16,185 nucleotides of DNA from JAWLFY01 sp964462125 (lineage in GTDB: Bacteria > Planctomycetota > Planctomycetia > Pirellulales > Pirellulaceae): assembly GCA_964462125.1 (NCBI GenBank), contig CAYWXT010000119.1, positions 1 through 16,185 of the forward strand, in the 5' to 3' direction. This document shows, in pieces, positions 1 through 12,000 of the stretch (positions within the stretch are counted from its first letter, which is position 1; each line of letters opens with the position of its first letter). Below the pieces are notes generated by a model. It saw nothing but the letters and a program-made list of their open reading frames with translations, was not told the origin of the DNA and did not search any database. Made by a program: the position numbers and the translations under genes.

Positions 1-3000
1 CGAGTTCAGTCGTGAAGGGTGCGTCGGCGATCCCCGCGGACTCAATCAACATCGGCTGGTCCGCTTCGTTCGACGGTCCCGGCACGAAGAAGGGATCGAT
101 CAGTTCGTCCGCGGTGAAGGTGGTTACCTGGTCCTCGTCGATCTGGGCTTCCACCAACACCGGCGTGTCGACCGCAACAGGTGGGTCGTTGACCGGCGTG
201 ACGTCGATCGTGACCGACACCGGCGTCGAACTGATCAATTGCGAGTCGGGTGCGGATGGACGCACATCGGTGACCCGCGCGGTGAAGTTGACACTGCCGA
301 AAAAGTCCGGTGAGGGCTGGAACGTGAAGGTGCCATCGCTTTCGAGATCCAGCTCGCCGGCGAGCGTCCCGTCGTCGGTGGTCAGGGACCGGAGCCCAAC
401 ATCATCGGCATGCACCGCGACGCTATCTCCATCGGGGTCGACAATTTCATCCAAAATCCCGTTGTCACCCGAACTGGGCGTTAGATTGCCGGTGGCATCC
501 AATGCCTGCAGCGTCACATCTTCCGGCGTGGTATAGGTCCGCTCGGCTTGATCCGGTCCGACTTCCGGTGGCGATCCCGGCACCAGCAACGTGGAGTAGT
601 CCTCGACCTCGCCGCTCAGGGCCAACCCGGTCGGTGAAAGGCCGCCTTCCCGCGAAACACGGAAGCGGGCAAAGGTCGTCGTGGCCGTCGGCGGCACCGA
701 TGCTGTCGAGGGCACCGTGATCGTGAAGACCCGTGTGACCGGCCCATCGGCATCGGCGAACACCGCCCCTGGCGTCGCCGCGGAAATGATCTGTTCACCA
801 GGATCGTTCCAGTCCCCATCGGCGTTGAAGTCGATCCACGCCTCGAGCACACCCGATCCAGTCACCGTCACACTGATCGGCGTATCAACACCCTTGTTGA
901 GATTGCCGTTGGGGTTGATGTCGCTGATGAAGCTGACACCGTCCTCATCATCGCTGAACACCCGCACGGTATCACCATCGATCTCGACCTCGGCTGGATC
1001 GAGCGGGCTTTCGCTGACCGCCGCCCGAATCGCCAACCCAATGTCCTCGCTGGACGTTGGATCCACCGGTGCGATCGCAAAGTTCTCCTCCTCGAAAATC
1101 CCATCGACATCGAACTCCAGCGTTACCGTCCTGCTCCCGGTGGAGATCGTGATCGTGTCGCCATCGCGAGTCGTCGGGTCGACCCCCGTATTGATTTCGA
1201 TCACCGCAGCGCCGGCACCGACCGATGTATCGAACAGGTTCCCGGTGGAGGCAATCGAAATCAGCAGGTCGTCTCCATCGGCATTCGGGGTCGGCTGTCC
1301 GTCCGGTTCGGCGTCGACCCGGGTACCGAGCACCACGTCGGGGCTGATCACGTGCCGGGCACCGCCGTCGGCCAACCGTGTTGGGTAGCGCCCCGAATCG
1401 TCGGGAGCGTCGCCGAAATCGAGCGGGATCGTCGGCATCAGAAGCGTGAACTGGGTCGTATTGTCGTCCCGATTCGGTTCCAGCGGATTGCCCGCCAAGT
1501 CTTTGATCGCCGGCAGGAAGAAGGACTCCGCCGGTCCTTCGAACAACTGGCCGTTCTCCACGAACAACGTCGCCCCGCCGCGGTCCTCTGCCGAGAGACT
1601 CGTGACGGGATCCTCGCCTGGAACGTTGACCGAATTGATCGATCGAACGATCGCCTGCTTGATTTCGACCGTGGAGAAGGCGGGCGAGACGAAGATCGGC
1701 ACCGCGCCGCCGGGGACGCCGGAAGCGGTGAGGGTTTCTGCCTGGGACACATCCACCACGGTCCCGGGACGATCGTCGAGGAGCACGTTTCCCGTGGGAT
1801 CGCCGTTGTCGTCGAGCTCGGCGGTTGCTGTGATCTGCAGCCCTCGACGATTGTTGTTGATCGCAGCCGCCAGACTTGTCGCGACGTTGCCGAGCGTGCT
1901 GCCGGGCAGGAACGGAACGGCGACGTTGCCGGTGCCGACGCCGCCGCCAACACTGATCGCCTCGAACTCGTACGTCACCTCGATCCCGCCTTGGCGAATC
2001 GTCAACCGCTCCCCGTCGTTCACATTCCCGCGTCGCACCGTGAACGCCGGCACTCCCGGGATCCCTTGCCCCGGACGTCCTCCCGTGTTGACCCGGTCCT
2101 CCGCGATCCGTCCGAGCGACAGCAATCCGTCGTCCAGCGCTTCGGCATCGACACCGATCCCCGCAGCGTTGATCGCATCGGCCAGGTTGTCGGTCAAGAC
2201 ATTTACATCATCGGTCCGGTTGAAGTCGACGACGAACGATCCGTTGACCGTCGACCCCGTACCAGCGACGTTGAGTTCGAATAGGACGTCATTGCCCAAA
2301 TCGTCGCCAATGATCAACACGCTTCCGTCGGTCAGCGCCGCGCCCCCGGTCGAGGGAAGCTGTACCAGCAACGGGCCGAAGATCTCGATCGTCGACGATC
2401 GCGCCACCCCGGGGGAACCGCTCACGTCGAGCGAATCGCCGACGCTGGTCAGGCCCAGCCCCTCGTCGCCTCGGACCGAGACCAGCCCACCCTCAGCCGT
2501 CTCGATCACATTGGGATCCAAGCCGGCAACGTCCAGCGACCGCAACGTGGCCGCCACCAATTCGGCAAACTCGTCCGCCGTGGTCAACCGAGAGACATCG
2601 AGCGGAAGGTTGGGGGGCGTCACCCCATCATCGATCGGCTCCCCGTCCGGGTCCGGTTCATCGGTACGATTGACCTCCAGTGTGATCTCCGGCGCTCCGT
2701 CCGACGGGGTCACGACAAGCAAATCTCCATCAACCGGCGTCTGACTCACGCCCAACAAGGACAGTCGGCCGCTGGGGATGCTGGCCGTACCGGTTGTCGG
2801 CAGATTCAACAACACCAGAGCACCGCTCGCGGTGGGGGACAATCCCAGTGACGACTGGTCGATCGCTTGCGAGATCTGGGCCGCGACCTGAGAGGCAACC
2901 ATGCCGGGCGTGATCGACACCGGCACGAAGGCGTCCGATGACACTCCGTCCCCGGTGTCGAATTCAAACGTCACCGATCGCTCTCCGTCATTGACGACGA

Positions 3001-6000
3001 ACAGATCGCCGTCCCGGACCCCGGCGTCGGTGGCACCGGCATTGGGAACGCGGAACGCCCGGGTGCGCGGCGCCTGTTGCAAGCCGCTGTCGCCCGTGAT
3101 CAGGGTGGTCCCCGGTTCACTCCCGACGATCACCCGGTCGCCGATCACGCGCACGTCCACGTCCAGGGTTCCCTGATCGGCAACCGACTGAATCGACTCG
3201 GCAATGGTCGTCGCCATCTGATTCAAGAACAACGCCAACTCCGACTCAATGACCGGGGTGGGAGTCGAGGGAAGCGGGATCCGCACCGTACCCGGCAAGG
3301 TCACCGAATCGTCGTTGAACTCAAAGGTCACCACGGGGTTGACCCCGTCGTTGATCTGGAACACGTCACCGTCGGCGATCCCGCCCGCGTTGGTCCCAGC
3401 TTGCGGAACGATCAGGGTCAATGCCTCGGGAGCCTGGACCTGATAGCCGGTTTCGAATTCGAAGACGAGCCGCGCGTCGTCGCTATCGGTGATCGAAATC
3501 TGTTCCCCGTCGGTGGCACGCCCGCTGCCGGGGGCCACCAGAACGTTACGGTCGCGGTTGTTCAGCGCGATGCGGTAGGCGCGATCGTTCCGCCACACAC
3601 CCGCCAAGGGACGAAGCGTGATCACTCCCCGCGACTCGTCATAATGAAACGTGTAGTCGATCCCTTGTTCCAACACGCGGTCGTTCTCGAACAACACCAG
3701 GTTGTCACCGCTGGACCGCAAGCCTTCGATCGGTGGAACGACGACCGTTGTGTCATCGAGTCCAGCACCGACGAAGGGGTCGGAATCGTCCCCCAAATCC
3801 TGGACCAAGATCCGGAATTCGTCGAACACGCCGCCGGTCCGCCGGACAAAGCTGACCGCTGGATCGGAATCGAAACCGGCGACGTCGTTGTCCAGCGGGA
3901 ACTCCAGTCTCGCCACCGGGCCCACAAAGTCGGCCCGATCCAATGCCCCGCGATCCTTGAACACGTTCGACCCGACCCCGCCCGGAGGCGCCATCGTCGG
4001 TTCGTCCGCCCGCAGTTGGCCCGAATTGTCCCGGTCCGGGGCTTCGATCAGCCCTGAAGGAATGTCAACCGACGCCTTCAAACTCGCCAGCGCCGTGTTC
4101 TCCTCGATCGAATCGACCGCGCTGTCGATCGCCGGGGAATGGGGCGAGGGGGTGAAGCGATCGCCCGCGGCGTTCTCGAGCAGATCGCCGAAGGTCTGCG
4201 TGATGAAGTTGCCGGGAATCTGCCCCGGCGTCCCTTCCGGAACGACGATGAAGTTGAAGTCCGAGTTACCACCGGGGACGTTGCTCGCTCCGGTCCGCAA
4301 ATCGGTCGAAATGCTGCCATCCAGCACGGGGTTGCGGTTGATCACGTTGACGGCGTTCTGCACCCACCACGAGATGTCGGAGCGAATTTGCGTATTCCGC
4401 TGCTCGTCGTACTGAATCGCGTTGCCCGTCGAAACGACCTGCCCAGGCTTGGGGTTGCGGTCCGGGTTGTTGCTGTCGATCCGGCCGCCAAAGCCGAACA
4501 CGCTGCTCTCTTCCTGAACGATGCTCTGGTGCGCATTGACCACGATATTGTTCAGAACCGCGGCGCTGGCTCCGCCGGACGCCAAGACGCCGAACTCGGT
4601 CAGCAATTGATCCGACTCAGTGGCGAAGTCCGTTTCCCGCGCGTCGCCATTGGCGTCACGCGAGTTATCCGGGCCCAGCTTCAGTCCGGCCGCGCGAGCC
4701 TCGGGACTGAGTTCGATCTTGGCCGCATTTTCGATCAGAACATACAGTTCCGTCGTACCCCTGGCATCGGTGAAAGTTCCATCGGGCACGATGTTCGCCG
4801 TGCTTCCGCTCTCGCGGCGGTCATGACCGAATCCGGTGGTGAAATCCGCCCCGCCGCCGGGTGCCGGCGCGAAGGGGATGCCTACTTCTCGAGTGAAATT
4901 CCGGATGCCGACGTTGTCGGTCTGCGAACCGCCCATCGCGCGGGCCTGGACCCGCGTGACCGGCCCGTCGCCGCCCTCGGGCCCATTGCCCACTTCATGG
5001 TTCGGCAGCGCCGGGTTGTTGAGATAACCGTTGATCGCATTGCCGATCGCCCGCATGACGTCGGGCACGCGGTAGCCGCCGCCGCCCATGAAGTCGTTGG
5101 TCAGGATCGGGACGTTGATGTTCCCGTTGCCCAGGACGATCGAGTTCACGCCAGCGGTGAACTCGAAGGTCACCCGGTTGCCATCCGGATTGACGTTGGC
5201 GTAGGCGTCACCGGAGCGAGTTGGAATCAGATAATCGGGAATCTGCGAAATCGTGAACGTCGTCCCGACGAGACTTTGCGCACCGGCCGGCCCCCCTTCG
5301 GCCAACGTCCCGTTGACCGTCCCACTGGTGACCTCAGCTCCGAACGGCGTCAGCGGATGGTTGTCGAGGGAGAGGACGTGGGAGCGGGGCGCCAGCACCT
5401 CAACACCCATCGTGTAGTCCCCGGTCCCACCGCTCCCGGCGGCCCGGCCGCTCAGACTGAGCCCTTCGTAGTCGTCGTTTCCGTCGCTGCTGACGCCGAT
5501 GTGATAGGTGTCGGTTTTCCGTGCCGTGAAGTCGATGAAACTGTCACGCCCATTGTCGGTGTCGGACGAAGGAAACTCGACCGTCGACCCCGGCTTGAGA
5601 TTGGTCGCCAGTGCTCCCGGCTCGCCGCGAGCGACTTCGAGACCCTGGGAATCGAACACTCTCAACTGCGTTGTCGGCCCATCGTCGAGCGTATCGATGT
5701 CGACGATCAACCGGTCACCGACCGACAGTTCAACTTTGAACATATCGACATCGTGTGCCGCTGACAGCGGTCCCTCGTTGTCGCCGATTACCCCATCGAC
5801 AATGTAGGCTCCACGCTGGCTGCCACCGAGCTTCGTATCGACCGCGGTGTCGACAAGGTCGTTCGGCTCGTCGGTCGGCAATCCGATCGCACGCGAGAGC
5901 GACCCGTCGGGCAAAACCGCCCCCTCGGTCCCGTCGGCCCCGTAAATCGTATTGTTGATCACCCGAGCCAACGGCTGCGGCGACTCATGGATCGGGACCA

Positions 6001-9000
6001 TCGGAGCCGAAGGATCAGACGTTTCCCCCGTCGTTGAGTCGAATGCCGTACCGAAGAAATTCAGCTGTGGCGACCGAGCTTGCTTCTGGAACGCACGCGA
6101 GGTGTAGATCCCCGTCACCCCTTCCAGATAGAGCGCCGGGTTGGGGAAGTCGAGGGTGCTGGCCCCGCTTGACTGCCCGATCGGGTCCTCATCGATGGTG
6201 CGGAAGCGAGGTCCATTCGGGTTCGTGACCGACGGCCCCAGGGTTGGTCGCACGAGTTCAACCAGGCCGTTGGTGACCAAAATGCTCCCCTGAATCGACT
6301 CATACATCGCCATCATCAGCTCATGAGCCGAGTAGCCGGTGTTGCGGATCGGGTCCGGTAAATTCGGATTGTAGGTGGTCGCCCCCTCACCAAGCCGATA
6401 ATAAACCGGCACATGGCCGTCGACGAAACCGTCACCCCCGACCTGACCGCTGCCGCCAAAGTTGACGGGCGTACCGCTGACGTCTTCGAACTCAAAGACC
6501 ACCCGGGTTCCCCCAGCATCGATCGCGAAGGTGAATCCGTCGGGCACGAGGATATCAGCCCGTGACTGGAGCTCATTCCCGCCGCTGAAGTAGTTGAACG
6601 GATTGCCATCCCACTCAATGACGAACGGTCGCGTCTCCCCATCCACCTTGACACCGGCGAACCCGGCCTGGTCGACGATGTTGTTGACCGCCACGACACC
6701 GGAGGCGAGTCCGCCGACGACCGAATCGTTGGACGTCGGCAGATTCAGAACCGCACCGAGTTTCGAATTGCCAACCGGCGGAGGATCGAGGAACAGCTCG
6801 CCGGCGACAGCGTTGTCGATCTCCCGCTGGTCGTCCGGGTCGGTTCCCCGTTCACCAACATCGCTCCAAATCCCGATTGCCCGAGCATCGCTGATTTGGT
6901 TGCTGTCGATAATGAATTGTCCCTGGGTGCGAACCGTGTTGCGGTCACCGGTCCCGTCATGGAAGATCGCCGAGAGGATCATGTTGCCATCCTCGTCCAG
7001 CGGCACGAGTTCATCCGTCGGGGCATCGGACAAGCCATCGACGGGGGCGAAGTTTCCGACCGCGGCCCCATGCAGCGCCACCCGGGCGTCGGTCGGCGGC
7101 GCGTCGCCACCGCTGAAATCCCATTGCCCGTCGGAGGTCGACGCCCGCAGGGCAAGACCTCCTTGAACGGTTCCCGAATTGATCACCGAGATCATTCGCT
7201 GCGCGACCTCGGTTGCCGAATCACCTGGCGAGAACGGGACACGAATACTCCCGAAGCCGACGTTGGACGTCGTGCTGAACTCCAACGTCATCTTGTTGCT
7301 GCCGTCGCCCAACGTGAACCGCGCGCCATCGGTGATTTGATCCCCCGCCGGGGCAATCAACGTCACCTGCTCGGCATGACGATCGTTGGTGTCAAACGTA
7401 TCGGTCAACTCGAGCAAGGAATTGCGGGCGTCGAAGATCGCGTACCCCGCCGTCCCGTCGTCGGGATCCTGCAGCGCCCGCATGGCGGTGATCACCGTCG
7501 TCGCCACCTCCTCCTGTTGCTGAGCCCGCGTGAAGAAAAGCGGGATCGCATTCGGCTCGATCAGCCCCGCGTCCGGGTTCTGAATATCCGACGGACGGTA
7601 CTGGAACAACAGTTCCTCATCGAGCCCCGTTTCAAGGTTCAACACCTCGAGCGAAAACGTGCTGAAGGGAACGATCTCTCTGCCGGAGGGGACGCTCAAC
7701 CAGACCGGTTGAATCAACCGCGGTTGGTCAGCCAAGGCACGCTCGACCAATACTCCACCACTGAGCTCCTCGCCGTAACGGCTTCCGGGGCGAATCTCCA
7801 ACTGGTACTTGCCCCCGGTCTCACCAACCGCAGGCGTGAAGGAGCCGCGTCCAGGAACCGCGCCGGAGACCATCTCGCCGCGTTCGGCGAATCCGACCAC
7901 GAAGTTATCGAGGTACAGACCCTCGCCATCCGGGTCCGGCCCGCCGGCGTTGTAGGTGTACTCGATCGTGATCCCCGTATGCCCAGCAAACTCGCCCAAC
8001 GGCACCACCGCCTGACGCCAAGGTCCAAACGGCCCCGATTCGGTCAGCCCCGGCAAGGTCTCTCCGCCCGGGTTCTGGTCGCTCCGCGCGATCACCTCGA
8101 CTGAGTCACCGGAGCCGGGAACGAAGAGGTAATCAAAATAAAACCGCGGCAGGTCCGCAGCGGAATAGCCGGTCAGATCAAACTCGCTGGAGGTCAGAAC
8201 GCCCGTCGCCTCGCTGCGATCAAAGAAGTACGAAGCGTTGCTCTCATCAAGTCGCAAGAGGTCATCGATCCAGTCCTGGTAAAAGGAAACCCGGGTGTCG
8301 ACCGAGATCTCACCAAAGCTGGAATTGGTGCCAGGATCGACGTCGGGATCACCACCAAAACCGAACCCATACGACGTCACCCCAGCGACCTGGCCATCCA
8401 GGAAGGCAGGTCCGCCCGAGTCACCCGGGGCGCTGTTGATCTCGTCATCCCCCAAGCCGAGACCATTGTTCCCGAAGAAGGTGCCGAACGCATCGTTCGC
8501 GGCCGACCCGTTGTCAAAGTCGAATGCCAATTGCGTCCCGGCACCGACTGAACCGGGAGCAAAAAAGACTCCCTCAAAATCATCGGCCAAGGCATCGAAT
8601 CGATTACTTCCATCCCGTTTGGTTCCAGCCGATCCCGGTTGGCTTCCCACATCCCCGGTTCCTGTCTGCCCATAGCCCGCTTTATCGAAGATGCGTCCCG
8701 TCTCGTCGCTGTTGCGGTAGATGTCGAAACGTTCCGCCTCGCTCGGGGCCGGGCCCGATAATTGCAACACCGCGATGTCATTGCCATTGAGCAGATCGCC
8801 GGTCCAGCCCGGATGGACAAAGAACTGCGAAACCCCGATGCTCTCCGTGCCGCTGGGAAGCTCGAATTCAGCCTCCGCCCCGGCAGCGCTGAAGTTACCA
8901 AAATTGTCGGTCACACAGTGCGCCGCGGTCAGAACGTGCAGGCCGGTGCTCAACAACGTGCCGCTACACAGTGCACTGCCGACTCCCATGTCGATGATCA

Positions 9001-12000
9001 GACGCGTAACGCCATCGAGTCCATCGCCGGGGTCGACGAGATGATCGTCGGGGTCATCGACGGTGACGATCTTCGGCGCCACGTCAACAAAATCCGGATC
9101 CAAGATGGCTGCTTCGGTCGCGTCGAACCCGCGCGGATCGTCGTCGTCATACTCGGCCGGCTCGACCGGTTCCCGCAGCCCCAGCGACTCGGTGAACGCG
9201 CTGCTGACAACCTCGAACGAGCCGGTTCGCTGATGTCCCGGGTCGGTCGACCGCTCAGTCGTGATCCTCCACCCGTCGCTGGTGCTGGCGACAAAGTCCA
9301 GCTCTCGCGGCGGCTCGGCAGTCGACCCGCCGACCCCCTCGACATGGTCGTCGAAGATCCGCTTCACCGAATCGATCGGCTCGCGGCGCACCAGCGCGTT
9401 GTTCTGCACCTCGTCGGGAACCCGACCCTGTTCGGTCACCGCGACGTAATAGGTTCCCTGCGGTAAGGTGATCGGTCCAATCAGCGGGTCGCCATCCCCC
9501 TTGGAACCGCGGGCCAGCAATTCGCCAAGCTCGTCGGTCGATAGCGGACTCGAACGGTCATCGAGGATATTGCTGTTCTCGCCGAACAACACCAATTGGG
9601 CATCGTTCGGATTCCCGGTCGGCGAGTAAAAAACGCTCAGGTTCGTATCGGGGCGATCAAACCCGTCGGCAAAGTCCAGATCAAACACGGTCGGCCGCTG
9701 CAGTTCGGCCAGCGGTTCGTCGTGCCGGATATCGAGCCGGTAGAAGTCGACGTCGGACGCATCGAACAGCGAGCCGCCGACGCTGATCGTACCGGTTTTG
9801 GAATCGACCAGATTGCCGAGATGCTGCGGACGGGCGCCCAGCGGCCGTGTCCGATTGCCGAGCGGGTCGGTCGGGAAATGGGATCCGCCATTGAGTTCGC
9901 CATTATCGGCAAAGACGTCGGTCGGATACCCAGGTTCATCGCCAAACCCGAAGAACCCGCCATTGATCGGTCCAAACGAGAAATCGCCCGATGACGGATC
10001 GGCCGACTCGTTCTCCTGGACCTCGCCCAACAGCGGCGAACTCCCCGGCAACCCCTCCACGTGAACACCGTGGTTGGCAAAACGAATGTCCGCGAACTGC
10101 ACGACGCTGCCAGGGAACTCCTGCGATTCTTGGAGCCGAACCTGCAACCGGTACGCCCCGCTGCTCAATCCGCCGCCGACATCCGCCGGATCGACCGACG
10201 CGCTGCGGACCCGAACGAAGTAATTGCTGCGGGTTCCCGAGTCACCCGGCATCGTCATCCGCAGACCGGCGTCACGGGGATTGGTCGATCCATCATCGCT
10301 GTACAGACCACTGGCCCAAGTCTCGGTGAGCGGGTTGTCACGATCGCCAAGGCTGCCGACGAGCAGGTCCGAACCGTTGACATGAATCTGCGACGGGTCC
10401 ACGAACTCGTCAAAGCTGTTGACCGAGCGGGCGAGCACCTTGCCGTCCTCGTCGATCACTTCGATCACGCCGTCAAGATCGAAGGCGGTCTCGTTCAGAT
10501 CGATCCAGACCTGCGTCCCGGCGACGGCGCTGAATGAGTAGGTGTCGACATCCGCCGGACCACTGAGAAATCCCCGTGTATCGAAACCGAGCCGCCGTTC
10601 CTCGTCACCGGCGGTCAAGCGTTCTGCAAGTTTTCCCAAGCGCTGTGCGTTGTTGACCGAGGCATTGCGGCCGGGAGGCGACGCCGTGGGCAGCTCCTGC
10701 TCCTGCAGCATCGCCACATTGCGGTCGTTGCTGAGCCCGTCAAAGTGCAGGCTCCGCCAATCGTTCGGTGAGGGGCGACTGCCGAAGCCATCGCCATTGG
10801 TGTCGGTCTGGGCCGCCCCGTCCAACGTTCGCCCCGCTCCAACCGAATCGTCCTTCAAACTGGTGAACACCACCGGTGATCCCGGCAGCCCCAGGACGTG
10901 GATCGTGCCGCCGATCCGATCCTCGATGTCCGCGGCCGTTCCTGTCGCGGTGAAGCCGGTTCCGGCCGTCGCGCTGTTGGGCGTCCCTTTCCCCAGCATC
11001 TTGACCACCAGACTTTCGTCCGGCCGACTCTTGAGCGCCAGGGCGCCACCGGAGACCTGATTGTCGACGACCACCGATTCGAACAGCACGTGAGCGATGT
11101 CCGTGTCGTCCCAGACACTCTCGGAGGTCAATTCGCCGCCCCGAATCCTCATCCCGTTAAGCTGCCGCCGCCCAAACTCGTCGCCGGGGGTGCTATTGGT
11201 CGTGTTGCGGCGAACCATCGGCCCCTGGTTGTCGTCCAGGCCGACCAGTCGGTCGACCTCGCCCGATTGCCGCCCCGCATCTCGTACCCTCTCGGCGGTC
11301 ATCGAGCCGAGATCGATGTCGATGATCGAGCCATGATTGTCGACGAATTGGTTGCCGACAATGATCGGCTGCGTCGCGCGGGCAAAGATCGTCGCCGGAA
11401 CGACCGCCAGGCGGCCGTTACGGCCGACCGGTCCGGAGCCGTCCATCGCGTTGTCGTTGTTTTCAAAGCGGCTGTTGGTCACCCGGGCCGACGCCTGGTG
11501 CAGTTCCAACGCCGCGAAACCACGCGTCTCTCCCCCTTCAATTCGGCTCACACCGCCGCCGTAGGCAACAATCGAATGGTCGACGCTGACATGGGCGGTC
11601 GGCCCGGCGTAGATCCCCGACCAATCGCCCCGCTGCGGATCGGTGCTGCCCCCCGGGGCGTCCGCATCGTCGTTGGTGTCGAACGTCCCGCCGGCGCCGT
11701 AGCGGTCGTCCATCGCGCTGGTGAAGACGACTGGCTTCCCGGGCAGACCTTCGGCGAGCAACTGCGATCCCTGGTCCAACTCGATCCTGGCCCCACGGAA
11801 CTTCACCACCACATTCGGGTCGACCACCAAGGACCCATCCAAGCGCCCGCGAATGCCCTCCCGGTCAAGATCCAACGGTGCTCCGCCGGCGACCGATCCA
11901 TCATCGACGAACCGTGTCGACGACCGGTTCACCTGGGCGATCAATCGGTACTCATCGTTGCCGGGATCGAGCCGGTACAACCGCCGTGAAGCATAATCGG

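Noticed and set aside
1446..2744. A 432-codon plus-strand open frame, with 1352-2284 overlapping it in another frame
   Set aside because: Both are antisense to the tandem module array. Two long frames overlapping each other on the same strand point to composition rather than coding. Ser/Pro/Thr-rich or Arg-rich translations show no motif.
1540..3545. A DNA-level tandem repeat or minisatellite
   Set aside because: The repeat is visible only at protein level. I found no long identical nucleotide stretches between copies, so it is an old, diverged array.
4139..5764. A 541-codon plus-strand open frame
   Set aside because: It is antisense to beta-helix 4, a module copy and PPC 4, which are recognisable on the minus strand. 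Its translation is rich in Arg, His, Val and Asp without any domain. GC-rich third positions on the minus strand keep antisense frames open.
6896..8104. A 402-codon plus-strand open frame
   Set aside because: It is antisense to the MAM-like domain and module copies. The translation is Arg-rich with no domain, and the minus frame is clearly coding here.
8398..8420. An apparent frameshift next to the GDSGGP motif
   Set aside because: It came from my miscounting one base at a line break. Recounting against the stop of the out-of-frame reading nearby shows that the protease Ser codon (8419-8417) is in the same register as the rest.
8377..8901. A minus-strand open frame of 174 codons overlapping the protease in another register
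   Set aside because: The protease frame contains the complete catalytic triad and continues in register on both sides. The alternative is a Ser/Arg-rich out-of-frame reading.
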